The position numbers and the translations under genes are program-made. From NCBI GenBank assembly GCA_945643635.1, contig CALZFC010000035.1, positions 1,995,501 through 2,059,500 on the forward strand: DNA of 64,000 bases. The letters are read 5' to 3'. The stretch comes from Allodiplogaster sudhausi (Eukaryota; Nematoda; Chromadorea; Rhabditida; Diplogasteridae). The notes beneath the pieces were generated by a model. That model had not been told where the DNA came from. It saw only the letters and a program-made list of their open reading frames with translations, and did no database searches. Of the stretch, positions 21,975 to 33,276 are shown one piece after another (positions within the stretch are counted from its first letter, which is position 1; the number at the start of each line of letters is the position of its first letter).

Positions 21975-24323
21975 TCTAAATGATGGTGCCGTCCAATGAG
22001 GAAAAAATAGGCAGCTAACCGTAAATCAAACACACGATTTGTTTAAGATTTAGCTGCGAAATTATTTGAACAATAATGCAAATCAACAAAGTCTTGTGGG
22101 GAAACTATAAGTTAGGTATGATTTTTATATGCAAACAAAAAGATATGAATTTTTATGAAAATCCTGTTGGCAGGAACTCAGGGGAAAACACGTTTGAGGC
22201 TCCTTCGAGATCTTATTGCCTTTTATTCAAGTTTGGGTTTTTTTATCTGAGTGCAACAGTGACCTTTATCTCTTGCCTCTTTCACCCTCGTTCCAACTCT
22301 CGCCCAATGATTCTTTTCTTTGTATCACCTTCTATTCCTCTATCTCTCTCGTACTCTCTCTTCCAATCTCCCATCTAATCTGGTCGGCCTGTCAGGCGTA
22401 TCAAGCATGCAACAATCAAGGGGGGCTGGGAGAACGCGGTTCTAGGTCAGATCAATGGAAAAAAATGGGCTCACGCTTGTTGAGATTGCGAGAGTCACAA
22501 TTATTATTATGCGATAAAGAAACAGTCATTGGCGCCAGAAATCTCAAAATGGCACTCGGTTGCAGGATCCCAATTAGACAAAAAAAGTCATGGCAGGGAT
22601 GGATGTTCTACAATGCCATCTCTCCACAAAAAATAAATAAAGATCAGAAAAATGAGATCAATGAGACAGGTTAGGCAAAAAACATAGATTACATAGTTTA
22701 AAAAACACTCCAACCACTTTCAGATTGTACTGAAATAACATGCCAAAAGCCTTTTTTGGTAACACAAATAAAAAGCAGAAGGTGCCAATTCCTATCCTCG
22801 CCACCAGTGACTTTGCGCAATATATTTTTTTAAAGCAGGACCTTACAAAAGAAGGTACATAATTGGAGAACCAGTAAATTTTTGAACATAATTAAAAGAA
22901 TGTTTGAAAGAAAATTTATATTAGAAAAAAGAGTAAGACGTTTTTACTTCAATGAGCAGAGCAGTGTTGAGAATTTCTTTCGAGTGGAGACAGCAATTGA
23001 AGAAGAGGTTGTTAATTGGTGTTGAAAAGTAGAATTTGATAGAAAGAGAGAGGGAGAGAGAGAGAGATCGTGATAGAGAAAGATAGAATGAGATAGAAAG
23101 AGATAGAGATAGACAGATAGAGAGAGATAGAGATAGAGTGATAGAGACAGAGATAGAGAGAGATAGAGAGAGAGTGATTGAGACAGAGATGTAAAGAGAC
23201 ATAGAGAGAGAGAGAGAGTGACATCGGACATTTCATCAGTGCCCCGTTGTGCGCGCAGAATTTGCAAGGGCTGCCGATGAAATCGAGGGAAGGGAGAAAA
23301 GGCGAGAGCACCTGGTGGACGAGATTCGTGAATAAGTTCTGCAGCAGCGAGTCCCTGGATAGTCGCCCCGTGAACAATGGTTGAGGTCAGCGTCCGCTCT
23401 TCCCTCGAGCCTTGCTTCATCGACTCTTTAAGCGATTACGAAAAACGGCACTCTATTAGTTGTCCTTTCCCGTCAAAGGAGGATTTTGAAAAGACTCATC
23501 CGTTCATATAGAGTTGACATTAAAAGGCATTGGAACCCATAAGGGTAGTTTTTAACAGCAAAAAAAAGAATAAAGTTAGTGTGTGCTGCACTGCCATTTC
23601 TATTCGTTCGAGCGGCTGCGTTGACGGGAAATGTTCTTCCCTCTGACGATGAGAATCACACCCTTTGCGATCAATCTTCCAAAACAGCAAGATTCGATAA
23701 TTCAGCAGCAAGCGATAGGGTAATACCAGAAACAATTGCTGTACTGAAACAAACGCTGACACGGTCACCTGACCATGAGCAACATGGCAATCGGTGTAAA
23801 AAAATTATTGTCAATGCCTGGCAAAATGTTCTGTTAGAGATAATAACTATGGTTATGGTTTATAAATTGGATATTAAACTCATTAGCCGCGATATATTGT
23901 TTTATGAGAACTCTTAGAAGTCGTCCACCGCCAAAGAGAGCATCATCTTTATGTTGGTGAACAGGAGACGAAGGAGAAGAGTAGCATTTGAATTTAAAAT
24001 GTTCGTGAATGAACTGATCGTTTATCAGAGTTGCTTTTTTTAAATTGACCTGAATTTTAGTCAGCTTATCTATTTCTTTGTGTTTGCGATATTATCTTAA
24101 AAGTATTCCAGAACCGTGTATTCCCGTTTCATCTGGATCTATAAAAAAAAATTCGAACAATAACTGCTTGAACAAAGGGCTTCAGAGTTTGAATTTACAA
24201 TCGTTCACACCTTCAAAAGAGTTTCACTAACATAATATCCATTGTAAATGAATGTCGGGACTATTCCAATACAATTGTAATAAATCATTGAAACTGTGAC
24301 AGAAACCACACACGCCGTTAACG
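21975..24323. other. Intergenic, with GA tract and dispersed repeats
   Basis: No gene was recognised. 23040-23220 is a GA-rich tract. 23300-23415 recurs at about 44095-44225 (same orientation). 23720-23850 recurs at about 39150-39260 as the 3' flank of a receptor copy. 22380-22640 shows no clear coding signal. Confidence 0.5.
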
Positions 24324-27300
24324 CTATTTTCGGCACGCTTCCCACACTTTTAAGAATGTCTTTCTCATGAATTGGACGGGAGCGAGGGCGCAGCATTTCG
24401 GGCGCATCATGGGCCACGTCATTTCGCCGAGGAAGATGAGAAAAGCAAGGGCGTAGAAAACTCCCGCGATCTTTAGGTTCAGCAGAATCGACGAAATGTT
24501 GACCGGCTGGAACGTAATCTCGCTGTTTAATTTGTTCACAATCCTTGGCCGATTCGTGAAGCGGCGCCACCAAAACGACTCCATCTGGTAACATTAATCA
24601 ATTAATAAATTCTTAATTTTTTTTAACAATTAATAATAATTGATAAAAATAAATTTAAAAAAAAATGACTTCACTTGCCTTCTCCTGATTAAAGAAGGCA
24701 ATTGTGATGAAATTCATCCTTTTGCGCTGCTGAGGAGTAAAAATATTCCTTCTGAAGCGAAGAGACTTTGGAAAACAAATGTCACAGAGTAAGAGTGATA
24801 TGTACAATATCGCCTCTCTATGAGAACCTCAAGGACAGCTACTAAGTTTGACATGAATGCCAGAAAGTGTGAAATGAATGTCTTTTGGATCTAATGTTAG
24901 CAACAAAAAAATATGCTAACCTGAAGTACAATGTAGACGCGAAACGGATAAAGAATGAGCTACTTTCAAGTGAAAAAGTCCGGTCATAGGATGTTCGCTC
25001 CGGCATACCAGACGAATCGAGCCTATTTGAATCAATATCGAGAATGTAGTTTCTGTTAGTTACAGGTAGCTCGCAAAGAGATAAATTATTACTCAAAAAA
25101 ACAATTGTTAAAACAAGCAAGTATCTGTCTGTTTCCCCAACTGCTGAACAGCACAACGGAGTTGCGCGCGGTTATTAGCCGGGTCCACGACGAAGATTCG
25201 ATCGAGAAAAACGAACATTCCCGAATTGAAGTTTTTGTCGCAAAGCTGAAAAAAGGAAGGCATTTTGAAAGTCTTCTATAATATAATGCTTTTTCTTTAA
25301 AAACAAAAACGCCAACAAACCCGTTCCATACACTTCTGTATATCAGCGATGAGGACTGGCCCTCTTCCCACGGAGGAGTCCGCCTTTTGAATAGAGACAA
25401 TTATTTGTAAAAAAAAAAAGATGATTAAAACAACTTCAAATGTGCAAAACATTGATAAAGATGAAATCTTACACATTTTTCAACTTTACCATTCAATTTC
25501 AGCTTTTCCATTCAATTCAAATCTCAGCGTTAACCTCGCTTGGGAGTTCGCCGACTATTTCCGCTGTCAGGCTAGTGAATGCTGGAATGTCTTCAATGAT
25601 GAATTGCGATTTCCCGCTGCGAACTCGATCCACAAAATCTTTGAACCTTCTGCGCAAAATAACCATGTTATTGATAAGTTCTAGAATTGTAGTAGTTAAA
25701 ATAGATCTAACAGTGTCTTGTTTTTTCGACTATATTGCAAGTCTCCCGAAGTCACAAAAATCTCTCTGCCCTGAGGAAATTAACAGTATTATCTACTTTG
25801 AATTTGGAATATTTTATCTTCCCGCCATTTTCAAAAAAAAATTTTTGGTCGAGCGCAACCGTGGGCGGCGACGCTATTCTACTACTGCCAGTGAAATTTA
25901 TACATATGGTTTGAGTAACCTACATTGGCCTGGTTTTTCTTAACACATAGACTTACGTGCCCTGTTGTCCATACCACAAGTATACAATACCTCTCAATAT
26001 TCCAAAGGTCCTATGTTGTAGCCGTCAGAGTAATGATAGCTCATCCTTAAGTGGTACAGAACATATTTCTTTTCATTTTTCGAATTCTCGTACGTCCTGG
26101 GCTCCTGTGAAGGGACGGCCGTGTTTCCGGTAAAGGCGGCATTATACATGGACGCAACCAAGATGTACCCAACCACGTAGAAGCCAACGTGAAGGCGAAT
26201 TTCTACAAGTATTTCAATATTCTTAGGCATTGGATAAATATACATATATGTATCTCGAAAATAATGTAATAAAAATATACAATATTTATTTTTAAGCGAT
26301 AATTCAATAAAAAAAAGAAAGTGGACAGACTCATGAGGTGCGGGAAGAAGTGCTCAACTCCGCGAATAAACAGCACAAGACCGATGAGTGTCAGGAGAGC
26401 GGGATAGGAAAAGACGAGAAAGTCGAGAAGTTTGGGAGTTGTCACGTAGTTGACTCTCTCGTAGAAAGTCTCCTATTAAAGGAGCGCAAACGCTATTTCT
26501 TGAATTTGTTCCGTTTTACCTGATTTGATGCAGACAGACGTAATGATCAGAAGAATTCTTTAAAAAATTTCCATTAAGTTTCGTGCTTCTTTAATGAGTT
26601 AAGTAATGTGTAGTATTTTCTCTCTATCAAAAGGTATAATTTTATATGAACATATATAGATATAATACAGGTAAGGTAAAAATGTGTGAAGAGAAAAGTA
26701 GTGTGCTGTAAAAAAAATATTTTAAAAACGTACCAAGCTGTACATGACTGGCAGCGAGACATAGCCAAAGTCGCGCAATCGATCTGCGCGAAGGCTCTGC
26801 AAATGGACGGCTAAAGTGGTCATTCGAATAATTCCCGATTCTTCTTCCACTGCTGATATTAAAGAAGGGTGATCACCAAAAAAATAATTTAATGAAGTCT
26901 CCGGCGAATGTTTGGACAAACAATTCTAATTAGGCATTTGAGCGATGAAGTGTCCCGTACGGAATAACCTCTAGTTGCCTCTGGCTGCAGTATGCCCAGT
27001 TCTCTTCCCATCAAGTTTTCGGAAAGCTGTGATCCTCCCTGTTCAGTGCTGCTGCCCTTCCCATTCTCTCCAATGAAATTTGTGCTGACACAATTGTATT
27101 GGGAGAGGACTTGTTAAGAAAAATTCGGCCAATGTTGGATGCAAGCTCGGATATGCAGGCTTCCAAGTATAAGAGTACGGCTTCCCCGGTATTGCTATAC
27201 AACAATTTTTTGAAGATGGCTCGAGTTCGCTTTCATGTTGCGATCGAGCGCTGCAAAATAGGAGGTGCTAAGATCTAGCTCTTTTCTCTACCCATGCTGG

Positions 27301-28070
27301 TTAAAATGACCATAATTCTTAAATGATACCGTGGAATTAAGTCAAACTGTCTCTATCTAAGTTTTTGCGATGAGATGAGACTATGCTTAAAAAACAACAT
27401 GTTAATTATTCGCCGGAGACTTCCTTTAATGGATATTCGAACAGCCATGCTTCCACCCTGGGTATTGAGAGTTTCTATGCACTCTGTCAGCCTCGCGTGC
27501 TATTTCATAGGTAGCACCAAACCGAAGCGCGAAAAAAGGTTGAGCGAATGAGAATGCAGAGGAAAGCGGAAATACAAAATCACTCATAAATTTTTGGTGG
27601 TTGCTCTCAGATAAGTAAGTGCTTTTAGATTTCTAAGAATAAAACAATGGTAACCATGTCCATCACTGTTCCATCGACCGTGTTGTTCTGAATAAAGCCA
27701 AGAATTCCGGGATGACTTCCTGATTCGTCCGGACCTTTGTCAACTAAAAGGACACTTATGACTGCTTTTTAATTGATAATGATGGTGATCAAGTAAAATC
27801 TTACCGTCTAAGAAGGGTCACAAAAACAAGATGAAAACGATATGGAGTGAAACGGAAGGTTTAAGGATATTTAAAAAAAAGTTTTTTTTTAAGGTAATAA
27901 TATCTCGCCAACTTCGGTCAGACACGTGGACTTCAACGATTGTCTCGTTAGCGGCTGCTGCCCACATTTTCCATATCTCCCAGTAGATGCCACGCGAAGC
28001 GCCGCAACGGGTGAATTGATACGGAAAGACTTCCCTTCCGACCTGCCCGGAAGACAGGGTGATTGTCATT
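24324..28070 (-). CDS. Ionotropic-receptor-like cation channel, copy 2 (best preserved)
   Basis: Read on the minus strand, exon-like blocks encode the iGluR/IR order. An N-terminal ligand-binding lobe (GIYWEIWKMWAAAANETI, about 27900-28069) is followed by GFIQNNTVDGTVMDMVT (about 27655-27755). Next are SGIIRMTTLAVHLQSLRADR (about 26740-26850), M1 (TTPKLLDFLVFSYPALLTLI, about 26335-26475) and a pore/M3-like region (SMYNAAFTGNTAVPSQEPR, about 26040-26205). The second lobe lies in blocks near 25535-25640, 25320-25385, 25135-25253, 24922-25040 and 24690-24815. The last membrane segment is NLKIAGVFYALAFLIFLGEM, followed by a short tail ending at 24324. The M3 region does not show the SYTANLAAF signature of true glutamate receptors, so a divergent IR is more likely. 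The frames that are broken in copy 1 are open here. Exact exon ends and the start codon are not resolved. Confidence 0.6.
27030..27240 (+). repeat. Degenerate coding-like fragment partly shared with 15010-15290
   Basis: The plus-strand frame FSPMKFVLTQLYWERTC resembles LLKFVFTQLAWELTV at about 15060-15110, and the flanks are also partly similar, but stops interrupt it. It may be a scattered gene fragment, possibly of an aminopeptidase C-terminal domain. Confidence 0.3.
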
Positions 28071-30600
28071 GGAGAGCGCGATCACTGGAAAGAATAATTA
28101 ATGCATATTCAAATTGCTTTTTTTATTAATTTAATACACTATAAATTTCTTAATTGGTTGCCAGATTCAACGTCGTGCTAAGAAGGAGGAAAATTGTCAT
28201 TGGAGGAGCGGAACTTTACAGGGAAAGCTATATTTGAGGATGGGGATATAGTGACAAGGGAAGCAATTATCAAATGTTATAATACTAATGATTATAACGC
28301 GTCGTCTCTTTCCATATGCGAAGAGATATGTAGTTTTATTATCAGGCAGAGTAGAAGAGAGAGAGAGAGTTGACCGCTTGCGAAGACAGAGAGGAAATGA
28401 ACTGTTGTGTGCATTGCCGGTCGGAAGCTTATATGCATTAGGCAAAGAGCGAGTGCTCACCTAGGCCAATATTCTATTCGGTACACTTTGTATGCTTTCC
28501 GTGTACCCATTTTTTTGCCATTACTCACGGAAGAGGAAGGAGATAGATGAGAGATGCGTGATGCCTCAACTACTTCATGCATTCGTCGTGCTGAAATGAA
28601 ATGAAAGGTAACACCCGTGCTAAACACTTTGTGTATAGGTCACATGATCAACAACATTGTCTACCCACACGCGTCTCTTTTACGCTCTCGGTGGCGAAAA
28701 GGAAAAGACATTGTATGTATGTGTGGTACTTTTGGAGTGTAGTTCGTGTTGAACTGGACAAAGGCACGCCGAACAGTTAAGAGAAGATAATGCATGGAGC
28801 GATCCGTTTACTGCCATTTGCAATCCATTACAAAGTAGATTGCTTTTTGAAAGAGCATATCACGTCGCGAGCATTAACCTTCAACCGTTTTATGCCATAT
28901 TTTATCTAATATGTAGCACCCGGGGCGCACACTATTTTTCATGACCCTTGCGGGATTCCTTCTGAAGTGAAGAGACTTTGGCAAAATTTTTTTTACAGAT
29001 CGATGATAACCTCAAGTCTGATTGTGATATGTTTGACCATGAGTTTGTGCGTGTAAGTGTGACAAGAATGTCGTTTGGAGCAAATGTTAGCTATGTACAA
29101 ATTGCAACCTGAATAAATTTGCTTTATTTTTTATGTATACTTTTCACCCTTTCATAAAGAAAAATGTAAATTATCGGTATGTTGAATAGAATGGTGTATG
29201 TATGAGAGAAGTATAGGTTAATATTAAGAGAGTGATAACGAGACAGTGAGAGAGCGGAAGAGAGAGAGAGAAAGAGACATGTAGAGAATAAGAACTATCC
29301 ACGAGTTACAAATATAGTCCTTGCCTGTCTGGCTCGGCGGCATTGTCTTAGCAAAATGCATTCAACATCATCTCTGCACACTGAAGCTACGAAAACTTCA
29401 CTTTCACTCAATTCTTTCTTTCCCTTCACTCTCATACAACAGCTATTTCTCATGCTCTGCTCCTTTTTTTTACTCAATCTCTGTAAATGTTATTTTCTGT
29501 AATGTTCTTTCGATCTACATATATCCTTCTACCGCTTACCTCGCAGCCTCCACGCACTCTCTCTTTCTATAATTCACTATCTCTCTCTCTTTCTTTTTAT
29601 AACTCTCTGTCTCTCTTTCTATAACTCTCTCTCCCCCTGCATTGATGTCGTTGCTTGGTGACCCTTCCGTTGTTTGATGTCCAGTTGCCAGAAGGCGAAT
29701 TGCAAGCTTATTGCATGCAACTAGCCATTTTCCTTTAGAAAAGACCTACTAGAATTCTTTCCATAGATGTCTCCTTCTTTTTCTCATCTGCTTTCAATAC
29801 TAGATTTATGCTTAATTTAGTTTCGATTGCTTATATAAGTTGCTAGTATATAAGTAACGCAAATTGTGAGCAGTTAATTGATATGTTCAGATCAGGACTG
29901 CTCCCATAAACGGAGCACCATCTTCATAGCCTTGATTTATAGACTATCAGCAGGATAACATCGATATAAGGTTTAAAAATTCTTTATGTAACTATTACAA
30001 TTTTTATTTAAAAAACAACTATCTTGTCGGAGAGAGAAGGCAGAACGAGAGAAGGAGAGAGGGAGATAGAAAGAGAGAGAGAGAGAGAGAGGGAGAGAGG
30101 GAGGCAGAGGGGGGAGAGGGCGTAAATACTAACGAAGTGAACACTCAAAAAATAAAAAAATAAAAGCAAAAGAAGAGAAGGAAACTTAGACATTACCTTT
30201 TCTCAAAATCCATTACCCTACGACTCAAAGAACCATGTGGAGAGTGCGTCGACACCATGAATGACGTCAAGCGGTGCCACTGACTCGCTTTTATTGACTA
30301 CAGCGCATACAATCTTGAGGGATTCAACTACACTTTCACCCTGGCCAATTCACATGCCAGCAGAAATACAAGAATGCGAGGTTAAATTCAAGCGAAAAAA
30401 AGAAAATGAAAGAGGATTGATTTTTTTTTTATAACAGAGCAGTGTGTTCCTGAAAACGAACTATTGTACATCTTTTTTCAGAGATATCATTGCTTGTCAG
30501 AAAATAGATGCCAAGCCGGACGACGGCCATCTGTGAGCAATTGTTGCGCTGGCAATTGAAGACTGTTGGTTTCCATTTGAACTGCACGTAAAACAGGAAG
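28071..30600. other. Segmentally duplicated intergenic DNA
   Basis: 28490-28870 matches 40075-40450 in the same orientation, and 29640 onward matches 41040 onward. 29870-30010 is an inverted copy of the dispersed repeat at 37440-37600. TC- and GA-rich tracts lie at 29560-29640 and 30030-30120. I found no exon I can support. Confidence 0.5.
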
Positions 30601-30621
30601 AGTCTTGACAAACGAAGACGC

Positions 30622-30650
30622 TATAAATGAAAGAACGGGCTCATTCAGTC
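30622..30650 (+). promoter_or_regulatory. TATA box plus initiator-like core promoter
   Basis: TATAAATG at 30622-30629 is followed about 25 bp later by TCAGTC (30645-30650), the spacing of a TATA/initiator pair. The same pair is preserved in the duplicate at 41987-42015. It lies upstream of the receptor-like 3' exons, but the transcript it starts is unknown. Confidence 0.35.
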
Positions 30651-30922
30651 TGCTTCATCTCGATGTTCAAAAGCAATAGACAACAGAATGTTTCCGTCGC
30701 CTTGCATCAAAACAGAAAACGTTTGTTTCGAAATTGTTCCATTTCTTAGCATCAGTTTTTTTTTCTTATTCGTATATTTTGAATATTATCGAGCAGGTGA
30801 AGTTTTTGCCAGATATATATGCCCTGCTGTTTACTTTTACAGCATAATAAATCCATCTACAAACATGAAACTTTGACGGATATTTTCAAAATACTATGTT
30901 CATAGATCATATGCACTCATAG

Positions 30923-31239
30923 GCATTGACATTGGCTACGGGGGTTCGACAATTATTTTCCCGACGATTGATCCCGTCGTGGTGATCATTTTAGTGAAAT
31001 ACTTTCGAAATCAGGTGAATAATGAATCAAATCCTTCATTTTTTCAATAAATATTCATAGAACTAGTTCCGCGTTGTTAGATAATGTATGTATGTATGAA
31101 TATACATCGGAAGTATTTTGCCGTACATTTTACCAAAGCGCCTTTCCACATACAACAGGTCACAACGGGACTTGTTCTAGCGAAGAAGCTCATTTTGAAG
31201 AAGAAGAATTCGATGAAGCAGGTTGTCGTGTCATTTTGA
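30923..31239 (+). CDS. 3' exons of a putative 7TM chemoreceptor, copy 1
   Basis: Two exons in matching phase are seen: 30923-31014 (IDIGYGGSTIIFPTIDPVVV then IILVKYFRNQ) and 31159-31239 (VTTGLVLAKKLILKKKNSMK and a stop). The hydrophobic segment with a central DP, then a basic tail, looks like TM7 and the C-terminus of a nematode-type serpentine receptor. Upstream exons could not be assembled: the 30200-30870 stretch has short hydrophobic frames (for example VYFEYYRAGEVFARY) but with breaks. The gene may be partial. An amphipathic helix of another membrane protein cannot be excluded. Confidence 0.4.
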
Positions 31240-33276
31240 ACTCTTGCACGTCCTCCAGTACACACCATCCGCCTTCCGGGATGCATCCAAATATCCACTG
31301 TATTCCTCAGGGCCTTTAAATTCTCTATTGTAAGCAATGAGTAATCATCTACATACATATTTGCCATCAATACTGTGTTTAATTTTTTAAAATAATACAT
31401 TCTTTATTTGTTATTTTTCATCCTTACTCTTTAACTACCTTTTTTATGGAAAATATGGAAAATAAAAAAAATTTCTGACATGATGCATTGAGCATTAAAA
31501 CTTTGCACTTAAACGGGGGTTTTTTTGTTGGAAATACTAGCGTCTGAGAGATGATTGCACTTGGGGCGAACAATACGCTTCGGTGCTTCCGTTAAACGAT
31601 TTCTCTATTCTTTGGCACGCTGATTCATGCGATCATATGTGCATCGAAAACCATAGAGTACCCTTCTGAAATTTATTATTTGCAAGAGGAACCAGTAACA
31701 TTTTATGATAACTGGAATATCTAGTCAGTAGAAATTTATGAGGTTCTCTTAACTAGTTGGTCAACCAATGTATTGCGCTGGTCAATCAATTATGTATATT
31801 TCAAGTAATATGACTGACGGCGATATCTGGCCAGTCACCGGCTTCGTTTGGCACTCATGTTTCCGACGTTTCTACTACTTATTATCTGTCTACGATTTCA
31901 TTCATGTATCTTTTATAGAAAGAAAAAAAAGCAGGATAATGAAGAACAGTGAAGAAAAAGGTGAGCAACTGACATAATCAATGTAAGACACTGAGAGAGA
32001 GAGAGAATGGGATGTACATATGTAGAGATTAGGACAATATGTCATGTCATATCTACATATCCTTGTGTTACAAAATGAGAAGATGCTGTGTATGTATCTC
32101 GCAGGTGACCTGATTTGTCTTTAAATGATTTCTATTCAAATTTTTGTGCTCAAATAATTTTCTTTTCTTCAAATAGCAAATCCTTGAATGATTTATTTCA
32201 AATGAATTTTCATCTGATAATTTTTTTATATGGTGATCTTTCATCATAAAGGATAAGAAAGGAAAAGTGAAGTCGAATGAAAATCATAACTCCTTTATTT
32301 CAAGACTGTCGTATGGAGCAGCCGCTTACGCCGTGAAAACAAGTGGAAAGTGACGCAGCGCGAAAGAGTGGAAATGATAAGGAATTTGAATAATGGAGAC
32401 AATTGAGAGAGAAATGGAAATTTGGATGCCATGGAAATGTATGAGATTATGATAAATTTGGAAAGAGTGCATTGACAATGAGCACATCTGAAAGCAGAGG
32501 CAACATTCCTGAATGCAAAAGAACTCTTTGAGTGACATTTCACATCCAAAACCGAGCACTTTTTAGCATGTTGCGAAATCTAAGCAAATATTTTTTCTAA
32601 GTTCCAGAAAAGTCTTATAAAAGCCTGCATGCTGAGGGCATTTTATGTCATTTCTTCTAATCGCCATAGGTGGTCTCTCTTGGCTGCTCTGCTCGACTTG
32701 CCTTCTCATTCAACCTATCTCGCCGTCAGTCATTGTCTTCCTCAATCATGATTAATTCACTGTCAAATATAACTGAAGACCGGATCTAAGCAATGCTGCT
32801 AATCCATCGATCTTCGCATTCAAATCCTTCTCATCATTTTTTTTAGACACAATACATTTTCTAAAATGATTTTGGCCTACCTTTCGCTTCACAGTTTTTC
32901 CTTTTTGTTTAAATAATGTTTTATGATTGCTCTAGTGCCTTTTTTTTATATTGAAGTCGGATTAATCGCTACTTCCATTAACAGTTTATCCTTCCGAAGA
33001 GAAGAGCTGGTCGTGCACAACAATAATGGCTGGCAAGCGGGTATCCAAATTATTAATTACTGCATTCTAATTTATCTGTTTTTTAAGAGTTGTCTGAATG
33101 GTGGAGTATATCTAGTGATGGAAGAAGGGTGGAAACCTTTCCCTGTTACACTTTGCACGGCGAACAAGAATGCGACGGAAGGATGCTTCACTGAAGAGAA
33201 CTTTGATTCGAGCAATCCCAGCAAGAAGCAAAAAAAAAAACAGTCATTTAAAGAACAAAAAAAAAAATTTTTTTCA
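31240..33276. other. Gap with possible upstream exons of the phosphatase-like gene
   Basis: 31300-31620 continues the duplication shared with 42700-43080. 32645-32749 is a 34-codon hydrophobic frame beginning MSFLLIAIGGLSWLLCSTCL, which could be a signal peptide. 32940-33240 holds open sequence with Cys and N-glycosylation sites (SCLNGGVYLVMEEGW, LCTANKNATEGC) and a plausible intron at about 33043-33088. These may form an extracellular N-terminal part of the next gene or a separate gene; I cannot decide. Confidence 0.3.

Noticed and set aside
30429..30611. 60-codon minus-strand frame conserved at 41794-41976
   Set aside because: Conservation is explained by the recent segmental duplication; no independent coding evidence.
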